Shown: positions 38,823 through 51,200 of the stretch, piece by piece | How the letters are laid out: every line of letters begins with the position of its first letter | Numbering within the stretch: position 1 is the stretch's first letter | Made by a program: the position numbers and the translations under genes | Assembly (NCBI RefSeq): GCF_001949145.1 | Contig: NW_019091378.1 | Location: forward strand, 797,986 to 861,985 | Reading direction: 5' to 3' | Length of the DNA: 64,000 nt | DNA from: Acanthaster planci | Taxonomy: Eukaryota > Echinodermata > Asteroidea > Valvatida > Acanthasteridae | Notes under the pieces: generated by a model | Told to the model about the DNA's origin: nothing | Seen by the model: the letters and a program-made list of their open reading frames with translations, nothing else | Database searches by the model: none

Positions 38823-41758
38823 ATGGCGCAGGACAACTTGCTTGGGACTCCTGATGCAGCCGATACGTCCTCCTTGCGACTGGCTGATATTGGGACTCCT
38901 GAAGCAGGTATGCTGCCCCTGCGGTTGTCTGACATCATGACGCCCGAGGGAGACGAACGGACAACCGGTGATGACGGGACAGTGACGGACAGCGGCCATG
39001 AGGCATCCGCTCCGTCCACGGCAACCGGAGGCTGGCAGGTCCCTGCTCAAGATCGTTTGGGGATTGGCTCCGACACACAGCGTCGTCTCAGGCACGAGGT
39101 CCGCGATCTCAGTGAGGAGAACCAGCTACTGAGGCTCAAGCTGAACCTGCTACAGACGAACTCCAACCTAAAGCAGGTGGCACTGATAGGCACAGTCATC
39201 TCGTGGTTTGGAGACAAGGGTTTGCTGGATGATGACATAAATGCAGTGTACACGTTAACGTCCATGATGATGCCGGCCCGTGCAGCGGACGAGCACGTAT
39301 CACCAGCATTCACAGAGCGAAGCAATGCCACTGCAGGCGGCCCACGCCAGAGTCGACGGACCGACAATGGTCCCATGGAAAGCCCTGAGAAGTCTGTAGT
39401 TCAAGATCCTAAGTTTCGAAGTCCTGAATCAAATGCGGGATACAGTCTAAATGACAATACCTCTGAGTGGCCCAGTCAGAGTTTAGATGCTTCCTTTAAC
39501 CCGCCATTTTCGTCGTCAAAGAAGGAAATGAGATACCCCGTGGCCCTTCAAGGAGATGAGACATTGCTGGCGGGGGGCGGTACGGATAAACAAAGAGGCA
39601 AACGAGGTACCTCTGTTATCCCGGCCGGTTCTGAACTTCAAAATGGTGCGGAGGCAAACGTGGATTCATTGGACGAGAGCACGAAGCGCTTGGACTCGCG
39701 AATCCAACAAATGGAGGACGCGGTCAGCGCCTTCGCCGGCCGACAAGCCGAGACCAAAAGTTACATTGCCCGGCTACGCCAGAATGCCACCAAGCGGTTC
39801 CGGGTGTGGAAGGCAATCGAGGCCTCTCGCAACCTGGCGGCCGCGGATTTGTCACTGGATGACGACGACGAGGCGAGCAACGAGGAGCTGGCGACGCTGG
39901 GCGAGCAGTCAATAACACCAACGCCGTTGACGCAATATCTGTCGTCCCGTCAAGCAGAAGAAACCGGCAATTCCAACGTGGTGCACGGTACTCCGAGCAG
40001 GAAGATTCTAGGCGAGATCGCCTTCCAAGTCGAGCGACGAATCCTTGCGTTTGTTTTCCAACGCAAAGAGATTTTGTACGGCTATAATCTAGGTAAAAAC
40101 CACATTTTGTTAGTAGTAGGTTTAACTTATGTCTTCGTAATTGGCTGAACATAATGAACATTCATCAATCAACATAGCAGGCTCTTGAAATGTAGCGAAG
40201 AACACACCCCCATCAAACTCAGTAAACACACAAGGGGTTCAAAGCAGGAGCGAATTTCGGGCGTTTGTTAGTATTACTAATCACCTTCCACTTTGAACAT
40301 TGTAATGTACATGTATCTGCATTTTTCACCCGAAAAAGTGGATCGTCCTAGATTTTGTTCACTGAATATTTAAAGCGCAGTGCCGTATTTACGGGGAAAG
40401 CAGGTGCCCCCAGCGAATGCCCGTGCCCCCCCTTGAAATCCACGAACAACCTCTGCTGCAGCCCATTGTCTTTTGTGTCCCCTTGAAAAAAATCGTGTGC
40501 ACCCCCAGGTGCCCCCTAGTTACGCCACTATGAAACGCAATACAACCTTGACAATCTCGGAAGATCTGGATTTCGCCAATTCAAACACCCTCTTTGAGAA
40601 AGAATCTCATCTTCAATTAAAAGGAAATCTGAAATTACCGAGGTTTGGCAAAGCAATGATCTCTAATACTGAACTCACTGAAAAACAGTGTATAGTCACC
40701 CTGTGGTTGAAGAAGATCTGGTAACTGTGAAGACCGTGACAACCATGACAATGATGGCAGGGCAACGGCGACAGTTGCACGAGTGCTGACTGCGGTACAT
40801 CAAGTCAAAAGTACACCCGGTCACTCTTTAATTTCCTCCTGAAGGAAACCTGGAGATCATGATCCGCACGCACCCAGATCAAGGTGGTCGTTCCGTGCTT
40901 CATCGGCGATACGAACTCTTGATGGACGTACTGAGGAGCTACGGATGGGTGAGGGGACGACACGCTCGGTTTATCGCCGACGTGATTGCCCGTTATGGTA
41001 CGCTCCGGGATGTCGAGTCGGCCAAGGCTGAAGCGTTGAAGAGAGGTACCGTCAGGGTCGTTCACACATGCTACACGTTCGAAAACAACTTACCATTAAT
41101 TTTGTGTCTGAATTACCATTGTAAATAGACCTGTAGTAATATCCAAGTAATAAATCAAACGAAGCTTAAAACTTAAAACGTAAACTTGAAACCTTGCAAC
41201 GACGATTGGTCAGAGAGTAGACAAAATACGCATAGGTTTTCAAATTACTAAGTATGAGACATCTGAGCCTGAACTCTGGCTCCACAACCTTTATTTTGTT
41301 CCCCCTTAACCAAGACCCAAGGCCTACAAAACACAAACGGCGAGGACCATGCACAATATTAGTGGCAATTTGCTCCATTCTTTGCGCTTCTTCTTCCCTT
41401 TTCTGCCTTAAAAATAGGCTCCTTGTTCCAACATTGCAGAATATTTAAGAAAAGATTTGATAGTTCCAGAACCGCATGCTTCTGTTGGAATTGCTCTCAA
41501 CTTTCTGGTCTCCCAAAAAAAGTAAGACCGTCGACAGTCCACAGAGGTAGCGTGCGACTGCAAGACACAGAATATAACCTTCAAGTTAACCGAGTAATCC
41601 TGTTCGTTCTCCCCGCCCTAGGTTGGAGCAATCCCAGCGAGTTGAAGCGGGGCGTGCTGTGTCTCTGCCCCGTCATGGAAGTTCTAGACATGCTGGTGGT
41701 TCTCGACTGCCTGCTCCACATGGCGCGTAACGACGGACAGCCGGTCTTCTTATGGTAG
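38823..41758 (+). CDS. SPATC1: Speriolin-like protein (SPATC1 family)
   Basis: Speriolin is a centrosome/sperm-neck protein of vertebrate germ cells. Three exons: 38823-40092, 40845-41045 and 41622-41758, phases 1 and 1, total 535 aa. The family call rests on the C-terminal domain (about residues 397-535): LGEIAFQVERRILAFVF and LYGYNL in exon 1, RRYELLMDVLRSYGW in exon 2, then VLDMLVVLDCLLHMA and the terminal DGQPVFLW in exon 3; vertebrate speriolin has EIAFQLDRRIL...LYGF, RYVSVMNRLQSLGY and ends DGKPMFIW. Residues about 85-118 form a coiled coil (RHEVRDLSEENQLLRLKLNLL), similar in place to the speriolin N-terminal helix. The start ATG has an A at -3 and G at +4. An ATTAAA at 41881 may be the poly(A) signal. 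Whether it is orthologous to SPATC1 or to SPATC1L is not resolved. Confidence 0.88.
40378..40530. mobile_element. Small inverted-repeat element in SPATC1 intron 1
   Basis: The left end reads CAGTGCCGTATTTACGGGG and the right end CCCCTAGTTACGCCACTATG, whose complement CATAGTGGCGTAACTAGGGG is a close match. The inside is rich in GTGCCCCC runs. About 150 bases, non-coding. The termini resemble the CAGTGGCGTAACTAGGGG ends seen on several non-autonomous DNA transposons of animals. Confidence 0.55.
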
Positions 41759-43016
41759 CAAGACCAGATCCAAGTCCCATGCGTTGGGCAATACGTCTGC
41801 AACTGAACACTGATTTAGGAATTTTCGTATAGACTAGTATGTAAAAGGTCCCATGCACATAAAAATGTGGGATTGTGGGAATTAAAGACAAATATCAATT
41901 ATCGCCCGCTTTAATGCACAAATGCCGCATATTCAATACATACGAATGACTGAGTCTTGTGATTTGCTCTTTCCACAACCTGTGTAACTTTATTCTGCTT
42001 TTAAAAACACACTATGGTGAGAAATTTCCATGATTAAAGTCAAACTCTGCAGAAATGGACACGAATTAAATTTAGTGTCTTTCATAGTACATCTGGAGGC
42101 GTCAGTTTTAGAATTTTATGACTAAAGTAAACTACTTCTGGAATTCACCATACACTAATGGGTAACAAACTGAGCATATTCTGTCTTAGCCAACATCCAA
42201 GATCCTGTCTAGTGCAGAGATGCATGTGGACCAGAAAGAAATGCTAATTTCAAATCTGATTAATTCCAAATGATTAACTAATAGAGTACCGAAGTGTGAC
42301 GTCACTGTGAACCAGAAAGTGCAGTGCAAACGAATGGAGTACGCGCGTGTTGGTTCACGTGCTGGTTCACGCGCTCATGCCTTTTACACACTAATTGTGC
42401 GCATGACGTATTCACCTCGGTACTCTATTGCTTGCACTCATGAGTCTAGTCTTCCAATCCTGTCTTTTATGAATCCAACACAAACTTTCCACTGCAAATA
42501 TGATCAGCCATCATAAAATAATAGAAACTTAACTCTAACAATCCCAGATCTTCCGAACTCCACCATGGGGTTTTGCAGGATCGAGGAAGATACTACCTAG
42601 CCACTGTTACTTTGAAAGGGGCTTGATACCTCATCCACAGTTACGGCTAAGATAGGGCCACCGGTTTACGGTGAAGTGGTAGATTTGGGAGGATTCGGGA
42701 AAATTTCAGCCCAAACTCCTGTAGTAATGATCAATTCAACTTCAGTAAGCAGATTCGGTAAAAATGTAAAATTAAAGGTGTATCATTTATGACTGATGGA
42801 TGTACGCAAATGACGATGCTGAACTGTAGCACTGCTGTAAATGACAGTCAATCATGGGACACATCCTCCAATTTGACCTCCTTTAAAGGCCGGCTCCACC
42901 CCTTGACATGCAGCCGCTGCTTCCCTGAGTTAATCCACAGCAAGTCTGTTGGGGGGAGGGGGAGTGCTGTGTGTGTTTGATCTTGGTCCCGCCAGCCCGA
43001 CAAATTTCGCTAAGCA
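41759..43016. other. SPATC1-TIMM8 convergent interval
   Basis: No gene recognised. It holds the SPATC1 3' UTR and, towards 43016, the presumed TIMM8 3' UTR. A diverged member of the AATCCTCC-type dispersed repeat appears around 42535-42720 (TAACTCTAACAATCCCAGATC... and later GGGAGGATTCGGGA). Confidence 0.45.
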
Positions 43017-44342
43017 TCAGTGGCCTGCTTGCTTGTTGAGGAGCTGCTGGAAGCGGTTGGTCATGGCCAGGGTGGAATCGATGAACCGCTCCACGCAGTT
43101 CACCAGACACGTCTCCGTCTTGCTGTCCAGTTTGTTGCCCGGTTTGTCCACGCACCGGTCCCAGCATACGTCGGTGAACATGTGGACTTGGTTCTAAGTG
43201 ATTGCAGAGAGCAAAGGGGAAATGGTACACTAAAACTGCCTCAAAAATGAATTCGATAATGTCCACTGTGATAAAAAGAAAAGACTTGGGATTCAACAAT
43301 GATTTCAAGATGCTTTAAGAGTGGTTTTAATGACAATTGACAGTTATTTCCTTACAATAGTCCACAGTTGCAGTGCTTGGCAGCTGTGACAGAACTTCCC
43401 TTGTGACAAAAGGGTGTAACTGGTGGATCTGTGTGATCAGTCAATTGTGCTGCATTATCCTAGGAGAAATCTTAGACTTATTTCCCCTTTTCAAAACAAT
43501 CTTCCCCAACCATACATTAGAAAGAAAAGGTCACTGACCGATGACAATGTGATCGACAGATTTCTTGAGCCGAAATGACCAATAGTAATAGCCATCCATT
43601 GCTCTGATGCGTCAATTGCATCCAGCATTTACAATATCCAAAGTGTTGAAATTCATGTTCAGCTTTGAGACAGAATGCAGTTTTCTGACATCCAGTTAAA
43701 ACTCTACGTGGAGTATTTTGCCATTTTGGAGGAACTGCAACCCAAAACCACACCATGCCTGATATGTTTCCTCTGTGCCATTATGTGCCATTAACCCTAA
43801 CAGTCCTCAATCCTCCAGCAGGTGAAGGATTGAGGAGTGTTAGGGTTAATCAATACCCCAAACATGGAGGCAGGATGCCCCAATACACTGGAAATACAAA
43901 CAAAAAACAGGAAATGATTCTTAATATCATAGTGTATTATGAAATATGACTGTTAGTTACAGTGAGGCCCCCTAACTAGCACGAAAAGCTGGAAATGATT
44001 TCGGCCTAACCTAGAGTAGGCCTATATATAGGCCTATATTTAGTGTTTAAGAAATCAAAAAAGTGCGCAGGATTCTGATGATCATGATGGTGATGAAAAA
44101 ACATGCGTCAGCGAAGGAAAATCGCAGCGAGTCTACAAGAGAATGGCTAAACCATGTAAACCATGCATGCTAAACACGCGCAGTGACAATTCTTCACGAA
44201 ATGAGTGCAGTGCAATGTAAGCCTACCTTAGCCTGAGGCCTACCTGAAATTTTGCTTTTTGACCTTCTACTGCAAGAAACTCCTTTAATTCTGCATCTTC
44301 ACCACCTGAACCACCACCAAATGAAGATCTGTCAAAAGACAT
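43017..44342 (-). CDS. TIMM8: TIMM8, small Tim chaperone of the mitochondrial intermembrane space
   Basis: Tim8 pairs with Tim13 as a hexameric chaperone that escorts hydrophobic inner-membrane precursors across the intermembrane space. Two exons: 44244-44342 and 43017-43193, phase 0, 91 aa. The N-terminus starts [14 protein letters not shown] and continues [16 protein letters not shown]. Exon 2 has the twin CX3C motif CWDRC and CLVNC, 14 residues apart, with [13 protein letters not shown] between (human DKPGPKLDSRAEA), then [15 protein letters not shown]. The four cysteines that make the two disulfides are all present. Whether it is nearer to vertebrate TIMM8A or TIMM8B cannot be told by eye. 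It diverges head-to-head from the CNBD2-like gene, with 912 bases between start codons. Confidence 0.94.
43791..43849. repeat. TTAACCCTAA foldback in TIMM8 intron
   Basis: A near-perfect palindrome: TTAACCCTAACAGTCCTCAA...TCCT on the left answers AGGATTGAGGAGTGTTAGGG...TTAA on the right, with one mismatch and a loop of about 11 bases. It belongs to the dispersed AATCCTCC family seen at 23601-23670, 23875-23965, 7388-7440 and 4603-4626. Confidence 0.65.
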
Positions 44343-45254
44343 TTTTAAACTAAATAACTAGACTCCTCAAAATCGCGACTGGAACGTCCAACCCGCCCTG
44401 CCCGCAACGCGCACGCAGTCACCTCGCCTCGTCACCTCTCTTTCTTGTTCACGCGGTTGACCTTTGACATTACCAAAAGTTAGACTCGAAATCAGTCATT
44501 GCAAGCTCAAGACTACAACTTCCATTATCACCAAGTTTGTTAACTCGCTAACATGATAAGGCCTATTTCGAAATTTGAAACTGTAGATTAGAAAGTTCAG
44601 AAATGTGCAAAATACTCCGAACTTTTGTGCGGTGGACAAAGCATCGATCAGTGTTATTAAGCTGCTTGCCGCTTAAGTATTTACGCATGAAATCAACGTT
44701 AGGTATATCATAATATCTTACTTGATCATAAAATGCTTACAGTGGAAAGGAGATTCCATTTTAAGCAGACGGTCGTTTGGTTAGCAGATCCGTATTATTT
44801 CCCATTTATACCGGGTAGGCCCTGCAGTAAACAGAGCCATGTGATATTACCATCGATTTTCATTATTACTGTCACGTTAGTCGTCCGCGCGCACTGGCCA
44901 TAGATTCTTCTGGTATTTATGGCATTGGCCTGCTTCAGCACACGTTACACGCATTTAGCAGGACGCAGATTGGATCAAATTTTTTAGCGTCTTATTGCGT
45001 CACAATGCGGAGAATCGCAACCCTCTTCACACAATTAAGTATAGCGACGAAGCTGAAAATCATGGTAAACAATACGGTCGTGCAAGTTTTTCATCACTGG
45101 CCAGACAGCAACGTCTATAAGATTACGTCACGGAACGATACCAATATTGGATATTAAAAAGCTTAAATATTGATACAGGTGTCAAAAGCATCGCCATGGT
45201 GAAGTATAGGCCTGTGTGTTATAGAGACTGAAAACCAAGTAGACCGTAAGGATA
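44343..45254. other. TIMM8-CNBD2 divergent promoter interval
   Basis: 912 bases between two divergent start codons. No coding sequence. Around 44395-44460 it is locally richer in CpG. No TATA box or other clear promoter element could be assigned. Confidence 0.45.
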
Positions 45255-48200
45255 ATGGAGACGAGTGTGTTCCTTGGGGAGGTTGATAACGATGATGAAG
45301 AGCAGGATTATATGAACCCGGCACTGCAGAAGCGCCGAGGGGCGACCATCATGGACGTGTTGCCGCCTCCCCCACCGCTGCCAGCGAAAGCTCTTGTCAA
45401 GACCCACAGCAGCAGCTCGACAGAGGGAAGCGATGAATATTCCCAAGATGAAGGCAGCGAGCAGGAGGATGACCTAGCCAAATATCGTCCCGAGGTGAGC
45501 GAGGACGTCGGCGGGCCCAGTGATCCAGAGAAAGCTGAGGACGCCAAGCCTAGTGGTGCGATGGATGAGGAGGGAGATGAGGCGGTGAGGGAAAGGGGCA
45601 GACGGAGGTCGTCAGTCATCCAAAATGTACTGCCTCTCAACACACCTCCTCTACTACATGACAGTGCAGCGCGGAGACGGGCGCTTCTGGTTTGTATATA
45701 ACTTAGACGTTGCTTTTTATTTAGAGATGATATATTTCCCTGTGCATTTAATTAATTAAACATACGTCAGCCTACATAAAGAGCTTTAAGAATGATATGC
45801 GAAAGACAACGTCAAGTAAATTTTAAAGTATTTCATCATAGCTGCAAAACATCAGGGTAGGGGTTCTGAATGAAATAGACGACCAATTAATTATTTCAAA
45901 CAAAGGGGTTTCCATTCCAGTAAATTAAATGAAAAATATTAATAAAAAGTTCCACTGCCGGTAAGCGTTCCAACATCCGCCGAATACAGCACAGATTAAC
46001 AGGACACTTTGAAGTTAATCCAGCCCCTTATTATTTTTTTATTTTTGGGGAGAAATTTGTCAATTTCTTTTCCTCCTGATTTTTAATAAAAGTTTAAAAT
46101 GAAGGTTCTTTTTAAATAAAAGTTCTCATCGTGTTGCATTAATGTATCGATTAAATAGCGACTCTAGCTTCTTACTTCACGCAGTGTGCTCGAACGCCAC
46201 TGGAGAGATTTCGCGCCATCGCCAATACCATCAAGCACAACTTGAAATGGGCCAAGATGCTGGCCGCCTCCAAGCAGGAAGGAGAGCAGAAATCTCAATT
46301 CACGGTGCAACAAGAAGATGGTAAAAATCACGCAGTCCATGATAACAATCTTACACAAACAATGAGAATAACTCGGAGACCGTGAATGAAACAGAAATCA
46401 GGAACTCTTAAATAGCAAGAGCCGGTCACATTCATGCGGATTAAAATCGTACGCTGTAAGGAAAAAGTTTACAAATGTTGGACAGTGATATTTTAACGAT
46501 TAATTGGTCTAATGACTGAGTGAAAGATGATTTTTGAGAAAGGTTTTCCACGTGTGTATGCAGATGCATGACGTTTTAAGCAATGCTGATCAAATAGGGA
46601 AACGATTGCCAAGATTTAGAGGGTAATAGCTTTGATATTTTAAACGCTTTTCAACAGTTTACCGATGTACGCATGTTTTCTTCCTTGTCGGTGTCCAGCA
46701 TATAATTCTGAAAACTTTATGAACCAGGCAAAGATACCAGTCTGACGTTCAACGTGAATGCCTTCAAGGCGAACGTGCAGTCCGTGACCACCCTGCCGGC
46801 CGCAGTCAAGCTGACCATGCGCAAAAACCCCTGGGAGCGATCCCCCGAAGACCTGGCTTACATCTTCAGTTTCGTCGACAAGGTTTGTTCTTCAATGGTT
46901 TTGAAACAGCCTAATTAATACAGAAACTGTATAGAGACCATGTACTTTCTCCACTGAGTTTTGCAACGGATGTGGTGTCGGAGATTGATTAACTTGACAT
47001 GCCTGAATGCAGTTTAATCTGTCCACAACAAATAAACAAATTGACTTTAAACGGTTATAAATTACAAACATGAATCAAAACGGCCATGATCTGCTTATCT
47101 AAGTAAATTCAAGCAATCATATATAACTAATCGAAGTATAGCAGACAATTAAACAGGTCTTTAAACTCAACCTGTCTTTAGGTCAACGTGTACATCGTAT
47201 CTTTTACATGCAGTACCTTACACTGTTATGGCATGTGCTCGAGAACCATAATAAGTTGTCTCTATTTTGTTTTTATGTTTAGTTTTGTCCCGAATTGAAT
47301 ATCCTCAAATTAAAAGAGTGTCCCCTAAACATGCATTAAACTGTAATAAAGGAAGCGTTAAAATGATGTATTATGTCCGTCGAGTCGGCTGAATCTGCAT
47401 GCTTGTGGTGGCATTGTGGTGACTATATCCTTCTCGGGCTTAACTTCTGGATCTTTATCGTCAAGAGTTGTTGAGATCGGTAGTCCTAGCCACACCCGGC
47501 CACCTTGGCACAAACAGGACCAATCAATCAATTCTAGATGGCTAGAGGTCCGTTGGTGGTTTGTCCTCTCGTGATAACATCTGCCTGATTCCACCCGGTT
47601 TCCATGTGCCGCCACTGAGGACTTGACTGATTCCGGATGACGGCAACTCTCTTCGCCACAAAGGTGTGGAAACGCTTCTCTACAGCGTTGATGTATCGAA
47701 GCACTATCGTGCTATCAGTTCAGAAGACTGACTCTTCATAGGGCGAACTCTTATTGATCATCACATCCGGCCTCACAGAGAGTGTCGCAGCGGTCAGCTC
47801 AAGCCTTAAAGTATCGTAACCCTTTTAGAGGTGCCATATACGAAACTTCGACAACAGCAGACATGAGTGACTGTGATCATCATATCCTACAACCCACTCA
47901 GCATATGTCAACCAACTCTTTTCTGCCTTCTGCACAACGTGACTTCAGCTGATGATCCCTCTGAAGACGTCTGCCTAATGCAGTCAGACGTTGCTCTGCG
48001 ACGATTAAATTGTCAACAAGCTTTGGCGGGTTGTTCTTGAAAAGTACTGGCAGATCATAATCAATGTTCATCCTTTAGGCGCACAGTCCTTTCCCACTGT
48101 GTAATTGCCCTCTTGTCTTGGACTGACATGGCCTTGCCATCATCATAGAGTGACTCGGCAGCATCCGATCTCAAGAATCTCTGAGTGACGCTGTTGCACG

Positions 48201-51200
48201 AGTGCATCGTCTCCCTTTTCACACAGCTTGAAGTAACTGAAGCCTTTCTTGACATTCGAAGTGGCCCATTTCTCACTTGCAATTGCACAAGAGCCTTTGG
48301 CGAGTCTTGACCAATCAACAGATGTACTTTGCCTTTCTCAACTTGTGGAATGCTGATACCTTGTAGACGTGGCCATTTCTTGATGTTTTCTGGCTCAGTT
48401 ATGTTGTCGACTGAACAGTGTTTGCAGATCAAATTGAAACTGACCGTACAGGTAATTTCATTGGGTTTTAAGGATATTGATTTGCCTTCCTGTACAGCTG
48501 AAATGCTTCGACCGTTACTCCAGTACCGTCAAACAAGAGCTATCATGTGTGCTACATTACGAGTCGTTCGAGGACGGCAGGGTCATCGTTAAGCAGGGGC
48601 ATCCAGGGCTGTCATTCTACTTCATCCTGTCCGGGGCTGTCACGGTGGAGGTTACGGAAGAGGACAAGAGGACAGGTGGGTGGTGGCCTGCTGGAAGGGG
48701 AGGGTATTGAATCTGTTCTGGTGTGTGATGACTCTGTAAGCGTCAACGACGTTAGGAATCATACATTCAATCCCAATAGGAATCGTTTGCAAATTGAGAC
48801 AGCTCTATGGCAAAGACGCACAAAATGCCATTTGATCTGTTCAGCATGCGATAAACAGCTTAACATTGCTCCAACGAGCTTGTTATGCTTCACGTCCCCG
48901 TGTGCCTCCGTCAGTCAAATTTAGAAAGTTGGGCAATGTATCTAATGAACATGTGGAAATTTCTGAAGTTTCCAAAGTTACAAAAAATGAGTTTACATCC
49001 TTAGCATTGCTTTGTATACTTCTGATACCTTGAATACACTTTCTTCCGACGCCATGGTTGCTTGCATTGAACGTAAAACTGAACATAAGTGTGTCAGTTT
49101 GAAAGCCGATCTCAGTGTTGACTTTACTGTCCACAAATCGTTTCACTTTCTGTTGAAGGTGAACGCAATACGCATATAATGGGCGAGCATACAGCAGGAT
49201 CGTCATTCGGCGAGTTGGCGCTGCTTCACGGATCGAAGCGGACGGCCACAATTATCTGTAAAGGTAGCCAAATAATTTTTAACCAGTGCTTTCAACTACC
49301 TCGAAATGTATGATTTCATTCACTAATATCTTTTACTAGTTATAAGGCAGGTAGAGGACTTGTAACCACGCAACCTTCAAGTTGCTGCATCTGCTGGCTA
49401 TACAAACGCCTGGTGTGGCTATCCTGTACAGTTAGTGCGACAGCGTGGAGTATGTGCGAACTTGATTTTGGTATTTTGTTGGGATCAGCCATCTCGATCT
49501 TTAGAGGGTGATCCCTGGGTAGCAAATTCCAACTTAGAAGTGTTTTGGGATACGACTTATGATAGCAATTGTTATTTGCAAAGGTGTGCTTTTAGGTGAA
49601 TCTTCCAGTACTCTGGTCTGTTTTTGGCCTTGTTTTCTTATTGTAAATGAGATGACGAGTAATGTTGTAAGGGATGAGACCTTGGGTTTCTTTGTAGATT
49701 AGTTGCAGACAAGCTTTAGATCGTCTGGTTTCAAGTGTCTCATTTTTGAGTAAGCGCAGCATGTCAGTAATGCTGGATTGACAGTTGGAGTCATTGATTT
49801 TAATCAGGACAAGTTCCTCGTAAGTTGACCCAAGATTCTTTTTGCTACTGTTGATGGCTTGTTCCGGGACATGTCAGATGATATTCCCTCATCCTCTTTG
49901 AGGATGTGATCACCCACTGTGTGCTGGTGTAGGATGGGTTTTCTTCTATAGGCCTTGGTGGTTCTCATGATATGAAACACTTAGCCTTCTTAAAATCCAT
50001 TTGCCAGGTAGACCCCTTCTGGAAGGTTGCTGATGTCTGTTTCCAGGCACTCAGTTTGTATAGTGAATGCTGTTAGCTGCACGATATAGTATACAATCAT
50101 CTTCGAATAGCCTCAAGCTTGATTATTTAGGCTGGTATAAGATAGTCATTCATACAGACAAAGAATGTCAAGGACCTCAATATCATCCTCAGTGGAATAC
50201 CTGAAACGACTGGAGACATTTTGACGACTCACCATAAACTACTGTTCTCCAATGATGTTTGGTAAGGGAACTGCAGATCCAAGCAGGTACATTGTATTGG
50301 AGGGTGGAGCTTTTCTAGGAGATGTTGGTGGGAGACGTTGCCAAAGGCCTTGCTGAAGTCAATAATGACAAGATGTGGCTGCTGAGATCTTCTTGAGATC
50401 ATCAACGAGTGCAGATAATACCGAGTTTCACATCCTCCTTTGGAAAAGCGGTATTGTTGATCGGCAAAGTATCAAACTATCGCCACATGTAGTATACGGG
50501 TGGCTGTACAGTCTTCGCTGTGCTAAAGGCCCTAATATCGCTGCTGCAGTACTTCAAAGGCGAATTCCTGTTAAGCAGTTTCTTTGCTCAATCCAGCAAC
50601 TCCGAAGGAAGCTTGAGCAGTACGGTACATGTATATGAAAGCCCAGCACAAGTTAATCTGTTAAGTACATTCCTTCTCTTTATCAGTATCTTTTATCATT
50701 CCTCCTTACTCTGTCGATGCTGCAAGGAGACGCAGAGTTCCTCGTTCTGGACAAGCCTGACTTCGACCAGGTTCTGCGGCGGAGCTACCAGCAGGAGTGG
50801 GAAACTCGCATGAGCGCACTGCGGTCGCTGGCGGCGTTTGGCCAGTGGTCAGAAGAGGAGCTTAGCGCCACCAACGACAGAGCAAAACTAGTGGAATTCC
50901 CGCCAAACACGGTACACGTACTTCCCCTTTCTTCTCCTTATTGCAAACGGTATGAAACAGGGTAGGCTACCCCAGCGGCTATACTAAAATAATTCAGTCG
51001 TCTAGTCTACAGTCCCAATCAAGGAGATACATTTACTTAAAAGGTGAATAAAATCCTTTAAAACCCGAATGGAACCTTTGCTTAGATACTACATTGTGTG
51101 CAATCATAAGTCGTAACACTCCCGAATAACTGAAACAACAGTCTCCACTCATAAAATCATCTATGGCGGATAACTTTTCATAAGGCTGATTGTGTGCAGA

